Shown piece after piece: positions 11,000 to 22,150 of a DNA stretch of 64,000 bases (positions are counted from its first letter, which is position 1; every line of letters starts with the position of its first letter). Under the pieces are notes generated by a model. The model was not told where the DNA came from and ran no database searches. It saw only the letters and a list, made by a program, of their open reading frames with translations. Source of the stretch: Heterobilharzia americana (lineage: Eukaryota > Platyhelminthes > Trematoda > Strigeidida > Schistosomatidae). The stretch lies in assembly GCA_944470555.2 (NCBI GenBank), contig OX104134.1, forward strand, positions 68,380,678 through 68,444,677. Reading direction: 5' to 3'. Made by a program: the position numbers and the translations under genes.

Positions 11000-13900
11000 T
11001 GTATTGAAGAGGCATGACAATGGACTCACGAAATCGTATACTTAGCGTCCTATAAAAATGGAAATGAAAGAAATCTAAGGATTATTACGGACATCATAGG
11101 TGCACAAGTAAACGGATAAATCAACGTCTAAACTTGAATCCGCATACGGCTCAGACCAACAGACAAACATTTTATAGGCTGTTGGCACGCTTTGGTTTGC
11201 TTACCTTCAATTTTTCATTCCAATACACAGAGACAGACGAAATTAACGTAGAACCTCGCACAGAAGTGCACCGGTTCAAGTTGCCACACTTCACACCACC
11301 ATCCAAAGAAAATTTAGTAGAAAAAGATACTAAAGTAATCAAAAATGTTTAGGAAGAAAAGAAATTTGAAAATGAACGTTTGTGAAAATGTTCAAGCTTT
11401 GGAAGACATCAAAGCGTGAGTGGCTCTGCACTACTGCGACCGATTTTATGCAACGTCATCAATAGATTCCAATCTAACTTCAGTCAGCATTGCACGACAG
11501 GCAGGGAGAAAGAGAAAATCAACGTAGAACCTCGTACAGGAGTGCATCGGTTCAAGTTGTTACACTTCACAGTAAAACACAAAGAACAGCTGAGTATAAA
11601 AAGTGATACCAAACTGGACAGTTATGTGAGGGAATGAACACTGAAGGAAACGGCTAGTGCGAATATTCAAGCTTTAGAAGACGTCAAGGAGTAAGTACAT
11701 CTATACCATTGTAACTGATTTCCAGCTGTGTCACCAAGATTTCTCAACCACTAATTTCCCTCATCTCGGAGACCCCAACCAGGCAGCTTACCTACCCCTA
11801 CACGACTCAGACCACAAGTCAGGAACTGCATTGACTGTGGCCATGTCTTGGTTTGGCCACCCTGAACTGTCTTCCAACTTAACCCAACATACCTTAACAT
11901 GGCACGTCGAGGTACCCAGTGGCTCGGCAAACACAGTACACGTTCACACCATTTCAGTCAATTAAGGTTCCCAACCTCGTCAATCAACTTCCCTATCGTG
12001 AATAGCATTTTTCCCCTGAACTCAACATTGCTAACACGGTGATTCTACCAAACACGGGCAATGCTACGAAGACATCTGGGATCAAAGCTCTGTAATCGCC
12101 ATTTTTTTACTTCTAAAGGCCATGTTTCAGCCGTAGAACAAGATAGGATGAGCTGATGTGCAGCATACTCGTCTTTTGATAGACAGATAAATAGATATAT
12201 GGTCAGATATCTCGCCAGTCGGCAACACAGGTGACGCACGTTCTCAGATCCCAATCGAGCCTTCTCTATCCCAGCTGGGATTTCGTCAACAACTAGCGTC
12301 TTCAGGCTGATACAACTCCCCAAGTAAGTGGAGTGGTCGACACATTCCACGTCTTCATTCTCTATCATTAAACTGCGAGTGGTTGCAGCAGACCAGTCCC
12401 GGGACATCGCTTACAATTGACACATGCGAAACTCATAACAAACATGCTCAGATGTTTGCTCAAGACGTCCACCAGACTACATTTTGCCAGCGTCTTCACC
12501 TAGCAGGACAACCAGATGACCTCCAGGGAGTAGGCCAATCCCTGTAAAGTTACAGGTACCTAGGGTTATGTTTATTAGTACGTCTATGACGAAATTAAAT
12601 AGGAACCGTGACAGAGGGCATACCTGCTGGACACCAATAATTGTCATTAATTCAGACGACACCTCTGCATAAGCCCTGACACGACTGCATGAGTCCGAGT
12701 AGAGTTTTGATTAGCGTCATATATTTGTTCGGCACTCCCTTCACAGTCAGACACTGTCACAACATCACCCTCAAGTCAAGAAGTCTGGTAAGTATCGGCC
12801 GCCGGTATGTAAGCCTGTGCCAGTCGGAGGGGAAAAATAAGATCCATGCACCATCGATCAGGTCTGAAACCCGTCTGGTTTTCCCGAGTTTGCTATCCTC
12901 GAGCTCCAGGTAGTCAGGTGTCGGGTAACTATGGGTCCGAGGATCTGGTGTACACAATATTAATCAAACCATTTCCCTATGGTTGTCACAAGATTTCTCC
13001 CCCTTCTTATAGACTCGGATGATCACTGAAGTACACCAGTCTGATGGCATTACCTCCAAATCCCATACACTCCATAGCATCTCCGTCACTCTAACCAACA
13101 ATTTCCAATCTTCATCCTTGAAAACTTCGGTATAAACTCCCAGGTTCTGCTCCTTTGCATCGTCTCAGGTTCGATACAACTTTCTAAACTTTAAGAAGAA
13201 CTGAAGGACTAACACCTACGTCCCACTCAGGTTCAGACTGGATGATGGACAACTGAAGCGTTCCTGAGGGCCAATTGGACTGGGTTCCAAAGTGTCCTGC
13301 TCAACGTTCTAGTCACCAGTACTGGGAGGTTATCAGCGTCCCATCCTATGCGGTAATAGTTTCAATAACCATCGTCTTTTTCTTGCCGGTGTCCTTAGTA
13401 GTAAGCCTAAATAGTTGCCGACTGTTACCCAACGCTGATGCATTCTTCATCTCTCTCGTTCTCGCCATCCACCACTGCGAAGACTCTTACTTAATTTAAG
13501 TTGTTTTCGTTCTTCGTCGTAGTCAGAACCAGCTGGAAATAGTCTTCTCGCATCAATCAGTTCAAATGACATTCTGGAAATCCAATCACGTTTGCTAACC
13601 TTCATATGTAGGTCAACAACCGTCTTTACCACTGTTTCTACGACAGACTTAATATGACGCCACTCCAGGGTTCCTCAGGACGAGCACTGCTGTCATATCC
13701 AGGTAAATGCTTAGCTAACCCCTGCCTAAATGCGTACTTGACGTTCTCATCTTCCAATCGACCACTTTCGCCTGTTTCCTGCGGCTAAAAAGGCGTAAAC
13801 ATATACGAGCCTGTAATAGCGAGTCCCAACAAGTACTCCAGAAAAAGCGGCAATTCTCCACCTACTCCAACGATGGCTTATAACAATGTGATTTACCGGT

Positions 13901-14480
13901 ATCCATAAATGGTTTCACGTCGGCGGACGCCATGTGAGACTGTCTCTCCTTATGCGTGAAGTGAGTGCTGGTCAGAACAAAATTGCAACTGACGATCACC
14001 GTTGGCGTGGCACTCCGTAAATGCCTTTCCGGCCCAGCCTCCCTACTTGAGCGTTGAAGTCACCTACCATTATAACTACATCTGAACGTTTTGTTTTCCG
14101 CAGCAAAATTGACAGCTCATAGAATTCATCCTTTACATCCTAACTACAGTCGGTGGATGCGTGGACGGAGATTACGAATGGGTATCACCTAGTCTCACAA
14201 TCCTTCCTAGTTCTTACAGATCCATTCAGTCGAACAGTACATATACGGCTGTTGGCTGGTATGCAGTCGAGAAGTGCATTTTCTGTTCCACAATTCAATG
14301 CTATAGCTACACCGGTGAGTGCACGAGAGATAGCCATACACTCGCAAAGTGAATTTCGAGGATTCACTACTATGGGTAGATGATGTCAATTTAATAATCA
14401 CACTCGGATCCTGTATACGTATCTCATAGACAACATACATCTATGCCTAGAATCCAGAGTTTTAGCGATGGATGAGTGTT
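11000..14480 (-). pseudogene. RTE-like retrotransposon family B, nearly complete decayed copy (endonuclease plus RT)
   Basis: Read on the minus strand from 14480 down. The endonuclease domain comes first: RLNGSVRTRKDCETR near 14200 and the motif GDFNAQVG near 14065. RT follows: GVQQVCPLSRFLFNFVIDV (12600s) leads into HLVVLLGEDAGKM, where the catalytic YADD box is deleted. Then come VDHSTYLGS and TAETWPLEV (12045-12407), a degenerate RWLGHVL-type region (about 11850-11990) and a 3' UTR containing GAAGTGTGGCAACTTG. Stops and frameshifts occur throughout. It is the only copy here with an endonuclease domain. The 3' boundary near 11000 is approximate. Confidence 0.75.
11226..11700 (-). repeat. 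Tandem duplication of family B 3' UTR
   Basis: Two units on the same strand share CGTAGAACCTCG.ACAG, GTGCA.CGGTTCAAGTTG, CACTTCACA and TTCAAGCTTT.GAAGAC (about 11240-11420 and 11515-11695). The element therefore carries two consecutive 3' UTR copies. Confidence 0.65.
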
Positions 14481-14579
14481 GTCCGACTTGACATAGAGTC
14501 CGGACGCCGAAAGGTCCTACAAGAAATCGATGGTGCCATCTTAGAAGACTAGAAATGAGGTTTTGATGGCTTAGTCTCT

Positions 14580-14918
14580 GCAGTGAAGCAAAAGGCTCAC
14601 TTGGCTTTTGTCACTTTACGCCTTAAGACGGCGGTAACATCCGACCACCTATTGAGGGCGGAATGTACTCAGCAGTCATTCATTGTCCTACCACAAAGAT
14701 ATGAAAAATGATTATGAAACGTGAAAATGGGGTTTAAGGTTCCCAACCACCATTGCATCTTTTGTATAGCCTTCATCGTATCACTACATCAGTAACAAAC
14801 AAGTGAGGCGTAATCTCAGGCAAAAAGAAAACGATTAGTGAGGTTGCTAACTTTCCCTGGTTGAGGTGGCCTTGTACATTCTATGCATGTTCATACACCT
14901 TAAACTCCGACATGAAGG
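14580..14918 (+). mobile_element. RTE-like family B fragment, inverted relative to the copy at 11.0-14.5 kb
   Basis: Resembles 29545-29840 of the better preserved + strand copy: CAAAAGGCTC.TTGGCTTTTG, a GCAGTC landmark, AAGATATGAAAA, and GAGGTTGCTAAC..TGAGGTGGCC. The fragment runs into the N gap, so the contig edge lies inside a repeat. Confidence 0.55.
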
Positions 14919-15418
14919 NNNNNNNNNNNNNNNNNNNNNNNNNNNNNNNNNNNNNNNNNNNNNNNNNNNNNNNNNNNNNNNNNNNNNNNNNNNNNNNNNN
15001 NNNNNNNNNNNNNNNNNNNNNNNNNNNNNNNNNNNNNNNNNNNNNNNNNNNNNNNNNNNNNNNNNNNNNNNNNNNNNNNNNNNNNNNNNNNNNNNNNNNN
15101 NNNNNNNNNNNNNNNNNNNNNNNNNNNNNNNNNNNNNNNNNNNNNNNNNNNNNNNNNNNNNNNNNNNNNNNNNNNNNNNNNNNNNNNNNNNNNNNNNNNN
15201 NNNNNNNNNNNNNNNNNNNNNNNNNNNNNNNNNNNNNNNNNNNNNNNNNNNNNNNNNNNNNNNNNNNNNNNNNNNNNNNNNNNNNNNNNNNNNNNNNNNN
15301 NNNNNNNNNNNNNNNNNNNNNNNNNNNNNNNNNNNNNNNNNNNNNNNNNNNNNNNNNNNNNNNNNNNNNNNNNNNNNNNNNNNNNNNNNNNNNNNNNNNN
15401 NNNNNNNNNNNNNNNNNN
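14919..15418. other. Assembly gap of exactly 500 Ns
   Basis: A round-number run of unknown bases. A fixed 500-base gap usually marks a scaffolding join of unknown true size, not a measured gap. It separates the 3' end of one WDFY3-like gene from the middle of another WDFY3-like sequence. Any open frame spanning it is an artefact. Confidence 0.99.
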
Positions 15419-16471
15419 TTTCTATAACTAATTTCCAACCTGTCATTATACATATTTCCGATCTTACCGAGAGGGTTTATCAAGTAATTTAACCGAAGTC
15501 AGTTCAGTTAGTCAGTCAATATCATTATGGGACACTGTAACATTCCGAATTACAACATCCTACATCAAACAACAAGGCTACAAGACAAGAAAAAGGAGTA
15601 TAAGTAATATCAGAAATCATGACCAGATAGTGGAATTTGATTTCAAAGTTGAGGTGAAGAAAAAGCATAGATGCATCTATATCATCGCTGAGAACGATCC
15701 TGTTCTGTTTCGTCAAGAGTTTCAGATGTCAGGTGGACCTGAAACCAATTAGAATAGCTTATACAATAAGACATTAATGTTATCAACTGGTTATTACTTA
15801 TGTATTTTTTCAAAATTCGGCACAACATAGATACCAAGAGATGCACCATAAGATAATTCAACTGAATCCGGTACTGGCTTTTATGCACTAGTAGCCACAC
15901 GTTGTGTTAGACCTTATGATACTACCTGGTTACCCAGGTAATAGGAGTGGGATTTGAATTTGAAAGCCATAACTTGAGAGTCGAGTGCATAGGTGAATGA
16001 ACCATCGCTCTAAATCGAATATTCACGTGTGAATAAATAAGGCTGGAATTAGCTTACTTTATTATGAAACCTGGATGAGTTGTCACGACATCCCAGCTGG
16101 ATAGCGTTAACTTTCAGCATAAATAATTCAGACTTTAAGGTTTTATTTTCCCAAAAAAGTGTTTAATTGGTGGCGTCGATATACTTATTTTCTGTCATCA
16201 AGAAGAAAATATAAAAATGGTTGAAACTTTTCCCACACTAATATCCTATTCACTTTGGTAGGGTTAGTAGAAATGGAGTAATCATAGTACCACATAGCAC
16301 CTCATAGCACCACAGCGACAAAAATACCGCATTGGTGATTATTTTCCAGACGAAATTTTGATGAGCTAAGGTCTTTCCTTTAATATACTCAATCAACTAC
16401 ATTTGAAGAATTCGAGAAACGGTTTAACTGGTTTTTTTGTATTCATTTTTGTTTCAAATATCTCTATTCAG
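15419..16471. other. Contig start upstream of the first visible middle exon
   Basis: Presumably intron. No coding signal before the acceptor ending TATTCAG at 16471. On the minus strand about 15900-16040 has a faint tRNA-like pattern, too weak to call firmly. Confidence 0.5.
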
Positions 16472-16706
16472 GTCACTTACATTGGTGCATCATCTGCGTC
16501 GAGTGCTCTTGGACGTAATGTCATGTCTTCATCGTTGTGCGGATTTATTGGTACACCTGCATCTATGCGTAGATTTAGTAAACTGTTATGGAAGATAGGT
16601 CCGTTTCATTTTATTGAGGAACCGTTAACTGCCAATCGTGTTTCTATAATGACTAAACTTGGACCCAACTATATGGGTAGTTTTCAAGCCCTACCGTCAA
16701 TGCCAT
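16472..16706 (+). CDS. WDFY3: WDFY3-like middle region, exon a (ConA-like lectin-type segment)
   Basis: First exon of the second WDFY3 piece. It encodes VTYIGASSASSALGRNVMSS followed by LCGFIGTPASMRRFSKLLWK, IGPFHFIEEPL and the family motif LGPNYMGSFQ. In WDFY3/Blue cheese proteins this segment belongs to the lectin-like domain of the N-terminal half and lies far upstream of the BEACH domain. It starts after CAG in frame and ends one base into a codon at a GTAAGT donor. Preceding exons, roughly the first thousand residues in the human protein, are not in the window. Confidence 0.88.
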
Positions 16707-17719
16707 GTAAGTACTGTTGGGTGCGTAGTGTTGATCCATTCTTAGCTGAGTTATACTTGTATATTTACATTGAGTTGATTACAGGTGGACATAGTTCTTC
16801 ATTGTGATAAGATAAATGGTAGCCGTCACTGAATAGCAAATTATCAACTGACAGAGTACTCGGTATTGAATCTTGACACGTATTATGTATTACATGAAGC
16901 GACCTACCGATAGGAAAATTGTTTGACAAAAGGTATTAGAGTGGCAGTTAAGCAAACAGATTTATAGGATTAGAAAAAAAATTAACTGTCATCCTACTTA
17001 TTTGATTTTTTTCACGCAGGTATGTTATCATGTTTCATATAAGTCCTATAGATTCCATCTATTCGTTTATCGGTAATTCTAACCTACATTATAAGGTTAG
17101 TTTGTTAGTACTTAAAAGCCTAAGATGACAACTGTGCACAAAGCTACAGAGATATTGTTCGCATGTTTAACTCGAGTGTGGCACATAAAACGACGAGAAA
17201 CTTCAGATTTAAACCTTGCTCCTCTTGTCAATCAAAATAAATCTAAGATGAGTATTGAACCCTGTGGAAGTATTTTCTATGCATCGCATATAATATCGTC
17301 AAAACATTATGCTAACTTTATTTGTTAGTAATTGTCGCATATTTCCTGTTTATTTTTGCAAATTTGGTTCATTTATGGAAAGAAATTTCCCACATAAATG
17401 CTAATGTTGTATTAAAATGTATCCCTATACTTTAAGTATGTTGTTTGTCCAACTGTTTATTATGAAAGACTGATTGGTTAGTCCAAGCAGTATAAAGTCG
17501 AGTATATTATTTTATCGGCTTAAGTTGTGAAACCTCACAGAAACATGGTTATACGAAACTAAAAGCCTTATTTGGTATTCGGAGGAATTGTAACAAAGAC
17601 ATCTTATGAGCCTCAATCCTGCATAAGTATGACCAGTAGCTATGGAATTCATGGTTCGATGTTGTTTTTATCTCACCGTTTTGATACTTCGTTAATATTA
17701 GTACTATTTACAACGCTGT

Positions 17720-18225
17720 TGTCTGTAAATAAGTGGTGCGCAATAATGTAGCAGATGAGGTACTAAAACATAAACTAATAAAGGCTGTCAAAAGAGCATT
17801 CTATCCAGCCACTCTCCAAATCACTTACATTCGTCCCCCAACGGAGAACATATGTGGGAAGGAAAAACTATCACTGAAACCACTTCAATATGCATATATC
17901 AGTTCACCTACTCCTGTGAAGCTATGTACACAGGTCGTACTTAGAGACAAATTATCCAGCGTCAGCGCCAACATCCTCCAACATGACTTGGTAAAGGTCA
18001 ACACAGATCAAATAATAGCTCCATATTACAACATTTGGTTGAGTACGGATAGAATTTCAGAAGATTCGTTACACTACCTCTACAAAGTAAAACGTAATCT
18101 TTTGAAGGATTTGACAAAACATTCACTTTCCATTGGTGAAGCTCTGGCAATACAACAATCGAAACTGGAATTGTGCATCCAGAAGCGACTTTGCCATTCT
18201 CCGTCCTTATTCCCTTTTTAAATTA
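17720..18225 (+). pseudogene. Penelope-like element (family A), C-terminal GIY-YIG fragment
   Basis: The frame reads LKHKLIKAVKRAFYPATLQI, then KEKLSLKPLQYAYIS and, near the end, LHYLYKVKRNLL and IGEALAIQQSKLELCIQKR. The order matches the better preserved minus-strand copies at 36.6 and 47.8 kb (KDKL..YxxTC.., VIYRV, EALVIHQFKLDRCVQKK). The GIY-YIG core (YIGRT) is eroded here. Confidence 0.65.
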
Positions 18226-18639
18226 ATCCTTAAAATGTCCAGTCCTTAAACCTAACTTATCTTTCACCTCTCATATTGTTATTACTTAGACGATTTTGTC
18301 TAGCATAGTTACGAATTTCTCATTCCCTTGCTCACTGACAACTGTCTACTCATTTTGTTACGAATTCTATACTACTTGATTTCAACTCACATTTACTCAA
18401 GTACGGTAACTATGTTTAAGCACCTCAGTTAGCTTAAGATTTGTATAAGCTCGATTGAATCGGTTACTGACTATATTTCTGCTCGGATAGGAAAAGCCCA
18501 TTTGTCGTTCGTCAACTTATAACTTTTATGTTGCCGGGGAGACGTGCAATTGCTTCTTCGACGCTGAGTATTCTGTGTAGCAGTTTTCTCTGTCCTGTTC
18601 TAGTGCTGTGAGGGATGGTCGTTGAAACTTTTTGTGAAA

Positions 18640-19200
18640 AGGCTACGGTTTTCTAACTAGAGCTAACTCCGTGTATGGTAGGATCACCGTGTTATCAATG
18701 TCATGCATAGACGAAGGTTACTGCGCAAATGAATCAGTTGGTGAGGTTGTCAACGCTCACTGAATTAAATGACTTGGTCTTGTTTTGCGCTTACAAGGGA
18801 CTGGCTACCTCGTTGGTAAGATGTGTTCAGACGAATGCTTCAAGTGGCCTAACCAAGACGTGGTACCAGTTGATGATGTCTCCGACCATGGGTCTCAACT
18901 GTGTCAGCAGATGCCGACTGTCTGTCTAGGGTCCTCGAGGTAATGTGAATCAGTCGTTAGGGACTGTTGACGACATAGTTACTAAGTGGTCAGAATGGCT
19001 CAGATGGATACACTTTGTCGATTGGAAGTTTTGAACATTTTCGTCACTTTTCATTTATGAAATCTCTTATCTGTCATACATTTTCGTCCACCACTTTTTC
19101 ATTTTTCTTGTTCCTGCCTGTTTACATACTGGTATGGAGTGTGGCAACTTGTCTGTCTGAAATCAGTCACCTTGAGACTACAGTATGGAGGTGATTTTTA
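18640..19200 (+). mobile_element. RTE-like family B, 3' fragment
   Basis: Carries the decayed end of the coding region (ACCAAGACGTGGTACCAGTTG; compare NKTWYQSVKSL at 60 kb) and a 3' UTR with GTGTGGCAACTTGTC. No intact frame. Confidence 0.6.
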
Positions 19201-19421
19201 TGCTAAATGTTTACTATGTAAATACCAACATACCGGGAGCAATTGTATAGCACTGATTTTCTGAAGTCATATCAGCTTCAGAAATTGTGTATCGTTTTCC
19301 ATTTTCCTACTACTGTAGTAGCGGTTATTTGTACCATATGGACAGCCTGGATTATGCCCCATTTGACTATATTTGCGTAATAACTAAGTTGTTTTTTCAA
19401 ATGTTAACTCTTTCTCCATAG

Positions 19422-19576
19422 CATTTATACGACCAGATGTGGATGAATCTTATTTTCCGTTGTTTTCTGAGGATAAACTTGTTTTTGGGATATATGCTTG
19501 TAATTTATCCACTCTTACCTTGAACAGAATTCGTAAAGTTTATAATCAGTGTGATGCTAAAGCGATTGGAAGACAG
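19422..19576 (+). CDS. WDFY3: WDFY3-like middle region, exon b
   Basis: Encodes FIRPDVDESYFPLFSEDKLV, FGIYACNLSTLTLNRIRKVY and NQCDAKAIGRQ. It joins exon a in phase (one base carried over) and ends in phase 0 at a GTGGGT donor. This is the end of the lectin-like region before the armadillo-like stretch. No stop in frame. Confidence 0.86.
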
Positions 19577-20839
19577 GTGGGTTAACACTAGTGGATATAC
19601 ACTTTTTTGTTTATTATGGCATGTTAGGATTATGAGGTGGTTGGTTATTTCCCCTTCATCTTTTTTGGTTGCATTTAATCATTCTATCCTTGTTAGTTAT
19701 GTTGTTCTGATGATCCAGTGTAATTATAAAGCCTTGTCGTATGGGCCTAGACACTCGATTTTCAAACGGTGGAGCGCGAGTTCGAAGCAAGTTCTACCTA
19801 CTTAGATCCGAGTCACCATCAGTATCATTTGACGTCATACAATATGTGTGACTCATTGCCTATTGCACGGATGTGCAATAACGTTGTTGAGTGGATTCCG
19901 ATATCTTTCCCCACTTTAGTTATCGTATCGTCTCGAGTCGACGTGATTTTGATAACTGTTGACAGAAAAGGATTAACGCAATAGTTTCTTCATTTCAACT
20001 TGTCATAGTGTTGTTTTCACCACCCAGAAAACGTCAAAATTTTAATCTAATTTCTTCTTTACCTAATTTTAGTACTTTTGCTAGGAATATTCAACCATAA
20101 ATTCACAACAGATAACGCAGTCGTCGGGGTATTGGTAGCCATTAATCTGATTATGAGTCAGATCATATTATTAATGTATGCCTATGTAGAAGGCATTGGC
20201 TGTTCAATGTTACTTCTTCCTCGATATGTGTAGCAGATAGTTTCTTTTGATGAACTCCCATTTTGAAACTCAATTCACGTTTGTATTTTTAACTTTAGGA
20301 AATAAACTCTAACTAATTGCTCTTAATCATCTTTTGTGTTAAATCTGTGTTCATTAGATGCGATCTTTCTAGGAACGGTGAATACCGTAGATTATTTAGA
20401 CATCATGTTGTCCTGTTTATGTATAAGATAGGCTTTTCGATTGCGGCAGTTGGTTTAATTGTGAAGAAAGCGAAATGTAGCATTTACTATTAATCTAGTT
20501 GTTGTGTGATGTTGGTGTAAGTTATTTTGTTTTGACGAATCAACAAATTGTTTGGGCAAAATGTTGTCTTTTATTTTACTAGACTATACGTTGTATATTA
20601 CTTGACTTCTCTAGAATGTGCTTGGTTCAGTTTGTTATTTGTTATTGTAAGTTGACCTTCCAGCAGATTATCATTATCCTCCTGGCGTTAGAGTTGTGCA
20701 TCATGTTCAGAAGCCGTTATTCAGATTTTATCTGTGGTAGTGTAGCTTATTATTTCATACTGCTACTTATTTGTAGTGGGTTGGTGAACCTTCCACTTGG
20801 TATACAGGCTTCCTACATGGATCACTAAATATTTTCACC

Positions 20840-21330
20840 CAGTAAATTATTATAGTCATCATCATCAAGATCAACATAGGACCAGGTATTACTGCGTAAC
20901 GGTCCAAGTTGCCACGTCTCATATTGGCACACCAAGTAAACAGGTAATAAAATGGAAGATCAAGAAGGAGAGAAAACTCGGTCAAAGGAAGTAGAATTGG
21001 AAAGTAGTAAAAAAGAGAAAGAAAGAATATGATGATGAGGTTAGGTGTGATGGTTAACATGGGGATAATGTGTGTAAGCCTCTGCGCCACTGACATCGAT
21101 TCTGAGCCGTATCACCTAGAGTCTCCAACCACTTGTTTCTCTTGTCTTGTGGACCCCAACCTGCTAGTCTGCATCGCCCTACATGGCTCAAACCAACAGT
21201 CAAGGACTTCATGCACTAATCCCATGTTTTAGTCTGACCACTCCTAATCTTTTTCTAACCTGAGCCTACTTCGGCCAACATTGTGCAACGAGACAGACCG
21301 TAGTTAGGCATACGCAACACATATCCCAGT
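20840..21330 (-). mobile_element. RTE-like family B, 3' end fragment
   Basis: The minus strand reads GTGGCAACTTGGACCGTTAC, GCAGTAATACCTGGTCCTATGTTGAT, then a TGATGA-rich tail, matching the 3' terminus at 30250-30320 on the + strand. It extends upstream through the eroded GGCCAAA/TCAAACC landmarks to about 21330. Confidence 0.65.
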
Positions 21331-21934
21331 TATCTCAGTCCTAAATTACTATTGTGTTTTGTAGTGATGTCTAGCATTTGAATGATTCGAGGTCAAGGGT
21401 CGTTTCATTTTCTGTGCTTACCAGCTAAGTGTAGCTATATCTGCAGTGATGCTCGAAACTTCAAAATACTATCTACTAAGTGATTCGGTTGCAGCACCCA
21501 TCATCTTTCATCCAACGAATGTCATCTGCTATTACGTTTTTCTCCCACTCCTTTCTAGGTTTTTCTTGAGATGACTAAAGTAATCATGTTCTCTATCTCT
21601 CTGTCATCTAACTGAGGACTAAATTTTGCTTACTGTTTCTTGTGCATCGAAAAGCTTATTTCAGAGCTTCATAACTGACGTTGACCTTTTTAAGGTAGCT
21701 TTCATCACGGACTGATATCTGTTAGAGGGCCATTGAAAACCTGGAAGGGTAGGACAACTGTTTCGACCCAGTATGGGACTCTTGCTCATTAGTGACATAG
21801 TTCTAGTTGGATATCCTGAAGTTCTAATGAGAAGCATTGACCTATCTGTCCAACCAGTTGGAAGTGAAGTGGATGCCAACTGAAAACCTTAGTTGATAGT
21901 CGCGCTATACGGCGAATTAACAGAAGTAGAAATC

Positions 21935-22150
21935 TGTGGGTCATTGAACTCCGACCCAGTAGCTGAGTAGTCGACGCGTTGCCGTTAAATCTAAAGGTTC
22001 TGAATTCGATTCCTGGTGGGACGAAGTCATGGGTGCATACTGATGAGGAGTCCCATACTACGACGAAACACCTTTTTATTGCCCCCAGGTTTTGAATGAT
22101 CCTCCAACTGATTTCAATCCATGATGAGAGCTAAAATAAAATAAAATAAA
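21935..22150 (+). repeat. tRNA-derived SINE with hammerhead-like core and (TAAAA)n tail
   Basis: The head has an A-box-like TAGCTGAGTAGTC and a B-box-like TTCGATTCC (22012-22020). Next is CTGATGAGGAGTCC...CGACGAAAC (about 22041-22071), which resembles a hammerhead core: CUGANGA, a GTCC/GGAC stem II and GAAAC. Here stem II is mismatched (CGAC) and the catalytic register is shifted. The body ends in CAGGTTTTGAATG and a (TAAAA)n tail. A related copy is at 56765. It resembles the schistosome alpha-type SINEs. Confidence 0.75.

Larger units (their letters stand above)
8228..11000. other. Intergenic region downstream of WDFY3 3' end
   Basis: AT-rich sequence with no supported gene on either strand; open frames are short and motif-free. 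It holds the candidate polyadenylation signal and an (AT)n tract at 10645-10688. A small GC-richer patch lies near 8610-8650. Confidence 0.6.
16707..19421 (+). other. Intron between exons a and b
   Basis: Contains a decayed Penelope-like fragment (17720-18225) and an RTE-like family B 3' fragment (18640-19200). Splice phase 1 is maintained across it. Confidence 0.8.

Noticed and set aside
14847..15492. Long open frames on both strands around 14847-15492
   Set aside because: They span the 500-N gap and consist almost entirely of unknown residues.
15900..16040. tRNA-like pattern on the minus strand
   Set aside because: Box matches are poor and no cloverleaf can be drawn; at most an old SINE relic.
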